64,000 bases of DNA from contig JBLWGC010000041.1 of assembly GCA_048772705.1 (NCBI GenBank), forward strand, positions 1-64,000, read 5' to 3'. The stretch's first letter is position 1. Every line of letters begins with the position of its first letter. This DNA comes from Leidyana gryllorum EB-2025a. Its lineage: Eukaryota > Apicomplexa. Under the pieces are notes generated by a model. The model worked only from the letters and a program-made list of their open reading frames with translations. It had not been told where the DNA came from and did no database searches. Below are positions 29,492-40,106 of the stretch, piece after piece. The position numbers and the translations under genes are program-made.

Positions 29492-32224
29492 TCACCAGCA
29501 TTCTGCAAGGACGCGGCCTTGAGCAATCAGGTTGCTCAGAAATTCGATGCCTTCAGGTTCGAAGGTCTTGACCAAAGCACCCCAAACCATGCCTTTCATA
29601 TTATTAGAGCCACAGAGCACGACGCAGGAGGGGTCATCGTGCTTGGTCAACATTGCCTTGCGCACAATTTGGGACTGCTCGGTCACCAGTGTGTTGACAT
29701 AGATCTTCTCACCATCAGGCGATGCACTGAAGGTCAAACGGCCGTCCCCGCTCATAGAGGCACATCGCTTGTGGGCCGGATTCCGACTGAACGCGAAGAA
29801 AGCTCCAGTCAACACCCCGTGAGTGATTGCTTCACGAATGGTGGCTTCACCGGCGAAATCGCATGGATCTGAACTACGCGCGCCGTAGATCAGGTACGTC
29901 TCAGGCATAACAACGGGAGTTCCTCCCGAGCCGTTTAGGGCAATCTTCAACCGTTGATCTAAGAAAGCCATAACGGCCGATACACCTGAACCATTGACAA
30001 CCCAAATACCCCCACGCTTCCAGGTGTCAGGCTGGAAGATAGCGTTCGCGGCGATGCCTCGAATGGGGATTGGCTCAGTGGCGCCCAGGTATCTCGCGAG
30101 CATCGAAGACACCACGCCATCGATCCGAGGATGATAGGTTCGATCCTTGAAAGATTCGCCAATTAACAAGTGGAATGTGCGGTTGAACACAGCCGAAGCG
30201 ACAGTGTACTGACGGGGAGCCAGGCGAGTGATGGATTCGAGGAGGAAGCTGAGAGGGAGGCGGAAGGCTTCTTTGTCGTGGAAGTAATACAGCACCTCGC
30301 GCAGTGTCAGAGGGGGCTGCTTGATGGCCGACCGGTACGTCTCCTCGCCGCTGGGCGCAGTGAAGAGAAGAACGCTCGGGTGTGTTGGGGGCATCGCAGG
30401 GAGGAGGGCCGACAAGAGCCACTTGAAGGTGGGAGTAACATTGAAGTTGGACAATGAGCCCACAAGCTGTCGTAGAGTGGTTCCGGAAGGAACAGTTGAA
30501 GTGGGATAGGTAAAGTTGAGACGGTGTTCGCCCAGCTGTGCTAAGGAGGTGCCCTTGTATTCAAAGAGATCGAGTAGTCTCTCCGTCTCTTCCGAGGCCA
30601 AAGTTGGATACATGCTGAAAGTCGATCCGGCGTAGAAGATCCGAGGATCCAAGTCCTTGGTGGACGAAATCTCTACACGGAACAGACGTCGGGCGGGCGG
30701 TTCCACCTCGCCCAAAACGGATACCCTTGTGATGGAAAATTGATCAGTAGGGGCGCTGAAAAGAGGTTTGACCACCGTGCTGCCCGGCACAGTTTCGCTG
30801 AATTCATAAGTAGGAAAATCTTCGGGAGAAACCACAAAGAATGGTTCTCGATCGGTAGAAGCGCCTGTTGAGCACACGGAGGGCGAATGTTTGGGACGGG
30901 CAAATAACTCTCGTACAGCCGGGTCAAAACTCTCACGCAACCAGGTTTCAAGTTGCCCGTCGAGGTCCTCGGCATCGTTTAGTTTCACTGGGGTACACAC
31001 CCGGTATGCCTTCAATGTCTTCAGTTTGCGAGTCAATTTGACCGCAAATCCACAGTAGTTCTGATAAGCTGCGTTGCCGAGACCAACTACACATGCTGGT
31101 ACTCCAAGCCACACGCCAGAGTCGTTGAGAGCCTTTGACTTCATCTCGCGCCAAAATTGTATGGCCGACTCACTCGGCTCGCCGTCACCGTAGGTCGCAA
31201 TGACGAAAATGAAGAAACAGTCCGGCCGAGGAGGATGCGACTTGTAGTACTCTATGTCCGCAACTGTCACTTCGTTAATGTTGTGTTCCCGTTGAAGATG
31301 CCTCCGCAGCTCCATCGCCGTCGCCTCGGAATTGCCGCTTTGCGTCCCGAATAGGATCACGACGGAGTTGGGTCTGGTCGTCGCTCCACTGGAGCGCCGG
31401 GTCATCGGAGAAGGGGAAAGAGAGGGAGGGTCCTCCAGCGGCAAAGCTCGTCGTGGCAAACTTGGGTCCAAAAGGGCGTTCACCAAACTACGCAGCCAAT
31501 TGTCCCGGTCACCAGCCGGGTCCACCGCCGCATCTATTGTATGCACAGGCACCACCCGTCGGCCGCCAATAGCTGCCAGCTTCGCGTCCAAGTCCCGTCC
31601 AGCTTTAGCAAATGTCGCTGGATGATTCGGTGATGCGCCCGGTGCAGCCACGCCGAATCTGAACGGCCCTAACTCGCCAGGTTGAACGCTAGATAACAGA
31701 GCGAACAATGCTTCGGCTGCAGTCGGAGGAGTTCCTCGAGTGAAAGTCGACGTCATGAACAAGTTCAAACGAGTCGCTGGCTGAGCCCAGCTCCCCGCTA
31801 TTTCAGATAACGAGGCGGCCGGAACTGTAGCCAGGTCGCTCACCGTCACCGATACTCCGAGTGCGTGCTCCAATACGTTCTGAGCTCGCGAAGCGTGCTT
31901 CATAGTCGACCCCTTGTGACTCGCCACGTAAATATGAATCTCGGTAACATCCGTTTTCGGCCCCTCGGCAGGCGCAGCTGGACTCGTTGACGCAACGGGA
32001 GGGGAACGAGTCGCTGTCGGCGTACTGACCGTACCCTCTGATGAGGCAGGCTCCGTTTCACTCGATGACGAAGTATCCGTTTGTACTGCTTTGTCCGACA
32101 TTGGTGATGGCTTGGTCACGGACGTTGCTTTTTCCTCTGTATGATCTCGTGTACTCCAGTAGACTCCAACAGCCACTCCGGCACATAGCAAAGCACCCAA
32201 CAAAACCTTCTGCAGTTCTGGCAT
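29492..32224 (-). CDS. NADPH-cytochrome P450 reductase-like diflavin protein with duplicated flavodoxin domain
   Basis: A single-exon, 910-residue protein. Residues 5-25 form a membrane anchor. A Ser/Thr/Pro linker leads to a first flavodoxin-like domain (about 95-260) with degenerate FMN loops (ASHKGSTMKHA, STFTRGTPPTAA). A second flavodoxin domain (about 285-440) is typical: GTQSGNSEATAMEL, ATYGDGEPSESA. Then come the FAD domain (RQYTVASA) and the NADPH domain (NGSGVSAVMAFLDQR, YGARSSD, CGSNNMKGMVW), ending in a C-terminal Trp as in P450 reductase. Expected role: electron transfer from NADPH through FAD and FMN to P450s or other haem acceptors at the ER. The extra flavodoxin copy is not part of the standard architecture. 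Its start is 67 bp from the divergent PP4c gene. Confidence 0.85.
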   Translation of the reverse strand: MPELQKVLLGALLCAGVAVGVYWSTRDHTEEKATSVTKPSPMSDKAVQTDTSSSSETEPASSEGTVSTPTATRSPPVASTSPAAPAEGPKTDVTEIHIYVASHKGSTMKHASRAQNVLEHALGVSVTVSDLATVPAASLSEIAGSWAQPATRLNLFMTSTFTRGTPPTAAEALFALLSSVQPGELGPFRFGVAAPGASPNHPATFAKAGRDLDAKLAAIGGRRVVPVHTIDAAVDPAGDRDNWLRSLVNALLDPSLPRRALPLEDPPSLSPSPMTRRSSGATTRPNSVVILFGTQSGNSEATAMELRRHLQREHNINEVTVADIEYYKSHPPRPDCFFIFVIATYGDGEPSESAIQFWREMKSKALNDSGVWLGVPACVVGLGNAAYQNYCGFAVKLTRKLKTLKAYRVCTPVKLNDAEDLDGQLETWLRESFDPAVRELFARPKHSPSVCSTGASTDREPFFVVSPEDFPTYEFSETVPGSTVVKPLFSAPTDQFSITRVSVLGEVEPPARRLFRVEISSTKDLDPRIFYAGSTFSMYPTLASEETERLLDLFEYKGTSLAQLGEHRLNFTYPTSTVPSGTTLRQLVGSLSNFNVTPTFKWLLSALLPAMPPTHPSVLLFTAPSGEETYRSAIKQPPLTLREVLYYFHDKEAFRLPLSFLLESITRLAPRQYTVASAVFNRTFHLLIGESFKDRTYHPRIDGVVSSMLARYLGATEPIPIRGIAANAIFQPDTWKRGGIWVVNGSGVSAVMAFLDQRLKIALNGSGGTPVVMPETYLIYGARSSDPCDFAGEATIREAITHGVLTGAFFAFSRNPAHKRCASMSGDGRLTFSASPDGEKIYVNTLVTEQSQIVRKAMLTKHDDPSCVVLCGSNNMKGMVWGALVKTFEPEGIEFLSNLIAQGRVLAECW

Positions 32225-32291
32225 CTAAAAAATATCTTCGCCGTTTGAAGGCGCGAGGCCACGAGGCCTCAAATCAAACAAATTTGTTTCC

Positions 32292-33645
32292 ATGGGTGGT
32301 GCCGAGCCCCAGCTGGACGCCGTAATCGAACAACTCAGAAGATGCGAAACTATCTCTGAGGACGATATCAAATTCCTCTGTATGCGGGCTCAGGAGCTCA
32401 TGGCAGAGGAAGCGAATGTTCAAAGAGTCGAAACCCCCGTCACTGTAAGTGTCGTTGTCTCGTAATATTAGCTCGTGAACACGGCCTTTGAACTGCTGAA
32501 TGAGTTAATTGGTCGACATATGAGTATATAGCTAATTTGCCGCAACTATCCGCGCGTGCACACACACCCGACATCCAGGGTCCGTCGCCAGTCAGTTGCG
32601 GTGAATGGCTCTTCATGCCTGAAAGTTGGGTGGTACTTGAGCAGGGCAGTTTGGAACTAAAAACGACTTGTGTCACGCAGATCTGCGGCGATATCCACGG
32701 TCAATTCTACGACCTGTTGGAGCTGTTCAAGGTCGGGGGCGAGATACCCGAGACCAATTACCTGTTTCTCGGGGACTTTGTTGATCGGGGTTACTATTCT
32801 GTAGAGACCTTCCTACTGTTGGTGGCGTACAAGATCCGGTTTCCCGATCGTATTATGTTGATCCGGGGCAACCACGAGTCACGTCAGATCACCCAAGTCT
32901 ATGGCTTCTATGATGAATGTTTGCGCAAGTACGGGAGCGCACAGGTGTGGCGACTCTGTACCGAGCTGTTTGACTATATAGCGTTGGCTGCCTTGGTGGA
33001 CGGAAAGCATTTCTGTGTGCATGGTGGGCTATCGCCCGTCATAAACACCATTGACGAGGTAAGTGGCCTCGGGTGAACGCATTTTTAGTATTGGACAGAT
33101 CCGTGCCATCGACCGTAAACAGGAGGTTCCTCACGAGGGAGCAATGTGCGACCTTCTTTGGTCCGACCCCGAAAGTGAGTTCGTATGCCAAGCCCATCTG
33201 ACGCGAGCTGCACGCGTTTGGCAGATATCGAGAAAACTGGTTGGGGTATCAGTCCGCGTGGTGCTGGATTCCTCTTCGGGAAGGATGTCGTAGATACTTT
33301 CTGTCATACCAACAGCCTGGAGCTCATAGCGCGAGCCCATCAGCTTGTCATGGATGGGTACAAATGGTGGTTCGACAATAAGTTGGTCACCGTATGGTCA
33401 GCTCCAAACTATTGTTATAGGTAAGCCAGGTCACCGATTTTGACGCAATATCCGATTCCGTGTGACGCAGGTGTGGTAATTGTGCTAGTATATTGGAGCT
33501 GGACGAGTATGGAAAGCCAGACTTCAAAACTTTCGAGGCTGCGCCAGCTGTAAGTATGTATTGGGTGGCTGTGATGATGACTTTGTATCCTCAGAATGAA
33601 CGCGGAGTTCCGGCAAAAAAGCCTATACCTGACTACTTCTTATAA
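32292..33645 (+). CDS. PPP4C: Protein phosphatase 4 catalytic subunit
   Basis: Six exons: 32292-32444, 32681-33058, 33099-33174, 33225-33420, 33471-33549 and 33595-33645. The product carries all PPP signatures: [30 protein letters not shown]. It matches PP4 better than PP2A or PP6 by the start (IEQLRRCE), by [13 protein letters not shown] and by the tail [22 protein letters not shown]; the C-terminal YFL is the carboxymethylation and regulatory site of this group. PP4 is a nuclear and centrosomal Ser/Thr phosphatase in DNA-damage response. Introns 2-5 are 40-50 nt, but intron 1 is 236 nt. Confidence 0.95.
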
Positions 33646-33800
33646 GAGCCAAAATTGTTCGGAAACGATTCTCCAATTGGCGGCTGCCGAAATGCTGTCA
33701 CCTGTCAGATTTGTTCTCTGATGTCTCGAACAACGCGTTTGGGTTGAATTGGTCAATGAAGACAACTTGAGCAGGCCTGAAGTCCGGCCGCTTGAGAGCG

Positions 33801-35266
33801 TCATGCGAAAATGAGGCATACTATCAATGTCATGAAAGCTGCAACACGAAAAGCATCTCCTGTCCTCTGCCCGACACCGCTTTGGAGGCTGCGGCGCTGC
33901 TCGTCTGAGTAACCCGCTAATGTAACGGCTTTCCCGTTGCAGTCCAGCAGTTCTCCTCCACAAACCTTGGGATCTCGGACACATCGGAGCCGTTTTGTAA
34001 AGAGCGCTGTTGTCCCTCGATTTGGTGCGGACCCTTCAAGGTCATCCGGATCGAACCCAGGATCGCCGTCAAACCACCGTTGGTACTTAGAAATGGGCGC
34101 CGGGAATTGACATTGGACGTAGCCGCTCTCAAAACACTCTTCGCATGTCAAACTCTCCAGTGTTCCGCCAAGGGACAGCTCTGCCCAGAATCCACCACTT
34201 CATTTGAATCGTTTTGTATCTGTCGAATCCCTCTATATTAACTCACCGGATACGATAAGGTGCTACTCGAACATCCTGTAGTTCCGCAACTCGCGGAGTC
34301 ACTTGGCTCTGGAGTGAAGTGGTATTTGGAAACTTGAAATTCAAGCAGAAGCGACCGACGATCTGCCCTCGCCAATCCAGAGTGGTGTCTTTTGCCGCCG
34401 CCTCCAACATGTCCACAAGGTCGATGCTCAAAACACTATTCTGACCGGTATGTCGCAGAGGCAGAGTCCAACGCAAGGGTTCCGTCTTTGGGTCCATTGT
34501 ACAGATAGAATAGGGGCCTCCCTGCACCAAAGACGCTGGATATGCCATCACGCTTTGTAATTCATAATCGCTAGGGGCGGCAGGAGCAGTAGGCCATCGA
34601 TAAAACTCAATGTCCAGACTGAATGCTATCAACTCGTTCAAAAGATCGCTCACTTGGAGCTCGTAAGGATTCAGTATAATCGACAGGAAACCACCGGAGA
34701 CATTCAGTGGTAAATGGCTCACAGACTCCACCACAGACTTTGTATTCAACGGATCAAGTATCTTCTCCACTCGGAAGGTACAAGACTAACCACATTTGAA
34801 ATGCATTTCCATCCTTCCCACCCACTCACTGCATCAATTGGGGCCATACAATCCTCCAAACGCGGCTTGGTCAAAGCCCCAGTGCACGAACCAGACGAGA
34901 AGACATTAGAGCAGTGAGCGATGCACTCTCGCACGGCGGGATCGATACTTTCATCACGCTGTCGCAAAGAGTAATCCTCCACTGCCGGAGTTAAAACGGG
35001 ATACAGAGAGGGTTCCTCGTCACCGTCACCCCCACTGGGGGGTGTACTGGGTATTTCAGGACTAGGGGTGTTCGATGCATCTGTAAGCGTCGCTGACTGA
35101 CAATCGATCAGATAAAAAGCCCCCTGCTCGAAATAACTAGGAGCAGCAGTGAGTCACTTCACACCAAAGCCACCAACCGGGTATAGAATTCGCCGTACGC
35201 TTTCACAGCTGGTACATCACGCTTCTGGCCCTCGAACAAGGCTGCTAGGAAAGGGAAGAAGAGCAT
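33801..35266 (-). CDS. Putative secreted, possibly GPI-anchored Cys-containing protein of unknown function
   Basis: A multi-exon minus-strand gene. It starts at ATG 35266 with a hydrophobic leader (MLFFPFLAALFEG). After a 41-nt intron it continues YFEQGAFYLIDCQS, an acidic Pro/Ser linker and a Cys-rich segment (CIAHCSNVFSSGSC, CMAP). A middle exon of about 34730-34246 has IILNPYELQVSDLLNEL and CLNFKFPNTTSLQ. A last exon ends with CGGELLDCNG and a hydrophobic C-terminus (AAFMTLIVCLIFA), which could be a GPI-attachment signal. The joins near 34770 and 34200 are tentative. I recognise no family. It is divergent from SEC31 (77 bp between ATGs). Confidence 0.5.
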
Positions 35267-35343
35267 TACCTAAAAAGTACCCTTTTTGAACCCATCCAGC
35301 TATCGTTTTTGCCCAACAAGGACAGAAGGTTCCACCAGGAAGG

Positions 35344-38300
35344 ATGGCCAGTCAACTATGCCAGGCGGAAGGGAGCCTCTTGATGGCGTGGAGTCCACAC
35401 TCCATGCCCACTGACTACAGGTTCGCCTCCGGCTTGAATGCTCCTGACGCGTCTGTGCTCGCTTGTATTGGAGGAGGTGGTGGAATCGAATTCCGCGCAC
35501 TCCGGGCCAATCCAACGCCTGATGCCCACGAGCCGTACGCCCTACCAGTAAGCGGTCGCGCTTGTGTGTGTGCTACTAATATCTCCCGGTCAGATTATTT
35601 GTACCAAGCAGAAGTCGTCCGAGAAGTCGAACTTCACTGCCTTGAAATGGCAAGGTCGCCATGCCACGGAGAAGGTGGCAAATATGTACCCTTACGGTCT
35701 GGTTTTGGCTGCTCGCGAGGAAGGCGTGGACGTCATCAATCCGAAGCCAATTTTGGATGGATGTGAACAGGCTATGCGCCAGAAGGTCCAAACGCCAGTC
35801 ACAGTGGCTGCCGGTTATGGGAATATTGCACATTTGCCGTGCCGAGACGGATTGCAGACAGGGGGTGTTCAATCCGTTGACGGCGATCTGGTCGACAGTT
35901 TCCGTGTTGCCGCCGGTACATACGATGGAGTTGTACATCTGTACCAGGTCGAGAGCCAACAGAAGGAAATAACTATCAATTGCAGCGCTCCAGGAGTTTC
36001 CGCTGGTATTACTGGACTCAAGTGGCACCCTGCTACGCATAATGTATTGGCGGCGGTCACATCGGGTGGGAGCATTCATGTGTTGAACCCGAAAAGCCCT
36101 AAACCGTTGCTGACTATCACCGACCCGAACAAACGACAAAATATATCCGGTTGTTGCTGGTTGGAAGCGACACGTAATTTGGTTGTAGCGTACGACGACC
36201 CCCGCACTAGTGTGGTTCAATTATGGGATCTGCGACATACTTCCCAGCCATATCGTGAAGACGCTGCCACCCACGAGCAAGGTATCATTGGATTGGAGGT
36301 TTGCGGTCAAGACCCTCGATTCTTCACCACTGCATCGCGAGAAGGTCGAGCTGTTACATGGGCGATGAGCAATTCGAGTGTGACTCCCTACTCAGAGGTG
36401 TTGGTGACTGATCCAATTGATAGTTTCGCTGTGTCCCAATCTGGTCCAATTGCTGCCGTTTCCCTACAAAGCTCCCTGGGCAGTGTATCGGTTCATGCTC
36501 TGGACTGCACGCTTACCAAAGAGGCACCTTCGGTGAAGATGGTACCGAGCTGGATGAAGGTAAGGCGGGCAGCAATGTTCCACCTCCATCGGTTTGCAGC
36601 ATAATAGCAGTATTGATTTTGGTTTCCCGAACAAAGTGACGTGGTTCACTTCGCCTACCAATCCTGCGGCTGCAAAGGCTCTTACGGTCGCATCAGTGTG
36701 TGCTGATCAGGAGTTTGTGCTCCAGACTGAGAGGGTGAGCCAAAATTGGTAGTATTGCAGTGTCCAATGGGTTTCAACTCGGTCAGCTTCAAGCTCCCCT
36801 CGAGACTCAAGACTTTGGATCGTTCTGTGACACCCAGGGAGAGGAGAGTGCTCATGTTGATCAATATGATGCCGATGTGTGGCGTTTCCTGCGGCTGAAC
36901 TTTTATCCGGTAAGCTTTGCAACGGTTGAAAGATGACTGGATGGCCTCCGCGTAGGCTCAGGAGCGCCAAGGTCGCATACTCGAGTTGCTTGGGTACAAC
37001 CCGAACATGGTGGCGTTTGAGATCGAGCGTTTCCTGGGACACCGTGGGGGAGCAGGACTGGTTACACAAGCGAATCCCGTGTTTTCGGAGGGCGGAACCA
37101 CTCCCAAGATGGGTCAGGAGGCGGGCGGATTTGGTGACGTGCCCGTCAACCCACAGGAAACAGAAAGTTTCTTCAATCAGTTGGCACACACGACTGATGA
37201 GGAAGGAAAGAAGACTGAAGCTCAATCAGAGGCCAATACAGATACCTTCACTCAGGGAGAAAGAAGTGAGTTACAGACAATCCTTTCACTTCCAAAATCC
37301 TAAACTGTAGTGGGCAAGGGATACTATGTATCTACTGATCGTAATCAGTGGACACAAAGTCCTCTGAGTCTCGTGAGGGAAGCTTTCCTGACTGGGCAGC
37401 CACTCGCGGCAATAGAGGTGGCCCTCAAGACAAACAGATGGGCAGAAGCTCTCATTCTCGCGGCCAACTGCAACGATGCTCAGGTCATGCGAGCAGTCAC
37501 ACAAGCTTATCTGGAGTTTGCTCAGGACCCCTTCGTCATGGTGAGTCGTGGTGGTATTTGGTTCTTTTCATGGTCGTTCGTCTTGAACAGACATTGGGAA
37601 GGGCTGTGGAACAAAACTACGCGGAGATCGTTCGAGTGTGTGCACTGGACCAATGGAAGGAGGCCGCAGCTGTCCTGGCTACGTATGTGTTTGACGCAGA
37701 GTCTTGTGCCCGCCCAGACGCCCCGTTCAACGAGTTGTGCTGCTATTTGGCCAATCGGCTCCAAACGGAGGGCGGGGATCTCAGATCTGCTCTGCTGGTG
37801 TATCTGCTGGCCGGGGCCTTCAGCGAGGCGAGCTCTGTTCTTAGCAGCATGCCCTCGACACCCCGCCGGCCCGGATCCCGGGCCCTGAAACTGCTCACTA
37901 TCAGAGCCGCCAAGCCGGATGCCAAACTGACACCGAGCGGAGTGAACATTGTCACGATGTTCATTGACAGATTGGTGAACACTGGCCAGATTGCATTGGC
38001 CAATCGTGTTTTATACCTGCTGGAAGCCGGACAAGACTGTCAAGCGGCTTTCCAACTCATCAAGTTCCGTATTGGCGAAGCGAGTGGGTACACTCACCCA
38101 GGCGAGGCCATGCCATTTGAAACCTATGACATCAAACCAGCCCAACCACACATGGCTCCTCACGTGTATGGAGAACAGCAACAAGATAACCAATTCGGAG
38201 CGGCTGCGCTGCCCTCTTATGGCAATATGCAGCAGCCTAATATGCCCGGCGGGCCAATGCCGAGTGGGGGTCCCACACACTCCAATCAACCTCAGCCTTT

Positions 38301-39967
38301 CGGATTGCAATCGTCTCCTTTCGGTGGGCAGCCCTCGGCCTTCGGTGGTCAGCCGTCGAGTTTCGGAGCTGCGCCACCCACTTCTTTCGGTGCGCCCCCG
38401 CCACCCACTTCGTTCGGTGGAGCTCCACCACCCCCGTCCAGTTTTGGTGCTCCACCTGCCCCACCGTCTAACATGGGAGCTCCCCCTCAGCCACCTGCCT
38501 TTGGTGGTCCGCCAGCCCCCCCTTCCAGCTACGGAGCCCCCCAGCAGCCCCCTGCGTTTGGCGCTCAGCCGTCTCAACCCGGAGCTTTTGGTGCGTCCAA
38601 CATGGGACCGACATCTTTCGGCGCCCCTCCCCCCCCTCCTTCGAGTTTCGGTGGCCCGTCGTCTCCTCCCACTACGTTTGGCGCTCCACCGCCCCCGTCG
38701 AGCTTCGGCGGCGCTCCCCCGCCCCCGTCGAGCTCCTTCGGTGCGCCTCCACCGCCCCACTCGAGCTTCGGCGGCGCCCAACAGCCGCCCGGTGGCAGTA
38801 ACAATGCTGGGCTGGGAGCGACTGGGTTGGGTCCCACTGCCCCGATGGGGTTCTCGAATGCTTCGCCGAGCCCTTTTGGGATGGCGGGGCCGACAGCGGC
38901 ACCCCCTCCACCACCATCGAACAATCCCCCGGGTGTATTTGGAGCCCAGCCGGGATCGTCGAATGGGACCGGGTTCGGAGCTCCAGCGCCGCCGCCGCCG
39001 CCACCGCCAACTGGGACTTTTGGCGGGAACGCGCCACCACAAGCTCCTTCGCTCGGTACCTTTACCGGTGGACCCGCAAGTTCTGGATTTGGAGCACCGC
39101 CGGGGGGGTCGAGTAACTCGGGGCCGGTTCCAGCCTATGGTTCGAGGCCCGGCTCGTCGCCGTTCGGGCCGTCGAACCCGCAGCAGCAGCAACACCAGCA
39201 GCAGCAGCCGCCTCCTCAAGGGTCGTCCACAGGGTTTGGTGGCCCGCGGCCCCCGATGAATAAGTTTGGTGGTGCGGCACCGTCGCCCCCTCAACCGTTC
39301 GGGTTCCAGAAGACTCCCTTCGGGACGCCGGCGACCAACACAAGTGGGCCACAGCAACCTGAGTTCTCCTCTCGTTACAGCACCCATCCAGCGGCTGGGG
39401 TTGCCAACCTCACAACCGGCTTGCCAACTCCGTGGCCAATTCCGACTGAAACTCAGCAGCGGCGATCAACGACTGCGACTACGGAGCACATGAATCAACA
39501 AGTGCAACAGGCATCACAACCGACAGGTACTTTCTGAGGTCTGAGAAAGGTGTTGGGTCCATAATGTGATTAGGTGCCCCTTGTCCGCCTGGCGATCTCA
39601 ACAAGATACAGTCGGCACTGAAACAGCTTCTCGATGCGCGAGCACGGTCGGGCGAGTCACAGAAGCGAGTTGAGGACTTTAATGCGAGCTTCAAAGATCT
39701 GACGTCTCAGGTAGGTTACGTCTGCGGTGAAGTCTGGACGACAAGTCAACACCCTTTCAGCTTCAACAAGGTCAAATCGCGGCTGACGTGCAAGCCAAGT
39801 TGATAGAGTTCTGCACGGCTATCCAGAGATCGGACTGGGTTGGAGCGATGCGGCTACAACAGGAGGTGTCTAAAGTGGGCTGGAACAAGAATACCAAGCA
39901 ATGGATAGTGTCGTTGAAACGACTATTGCAGCCTCCCGCTGTTCAGGGTGCGCAGCCCGCATACTAA
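35344..39967 (+). CDS. SEC31: SEC31, COPII outer-coat subunit
   Basis: Multi-exon gene for the outer COPII cage, which forms ER-exit vesicles with SEC13. The first exons encode WD40 repeats (MYPYGLVLAAREEGVDVINP; the segment ITGLKWHPATHNVLAAVTSG; VVQLWDLRHTSQPYREDA). These are followed by the alpha-solenoid (VREAFLTGQPLAAIEVALKT, WKEAAAVLATYV, ALLVYLLAGAFSEASSVL). A long low-complexity Pro/Phe/Gly region of some 400 residues (SFGAPPPPTSFGG type) precedes the conserved C-terminal domain (IQSALKQLLDARA; GQIAADVQAKLIEFCTAIQR). Clear introns lie at 35548-35593 and 36560-36599; the first contains CTACTAAT near its acceptor. The join around 36735-36765 is not resolved; later introns near 36910, 37266, 37540, 39526 and 39712 are likely. 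Confidence 0.9.
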
Positions 39968-40106
39968 GGGGAAATCAATCTCACGGGCCATGTTCATTGC
40001 TCTCTATAACTTCAATCTTGTGTGCAGCTTTTCTACTCTGATGTCGTGCGGCAGCATTCCTGGTCATAGAGAAGGGAGATGTCGGGTGGTGTGAAGAATG
40101 TTCGAC

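Noticed and set aside
38011-39387. Long Arg-rich minus-strand frame over SEC31
   Set aside because: Antisense of the GC-rich Pro/Gly linker; an expected compositional artefact.
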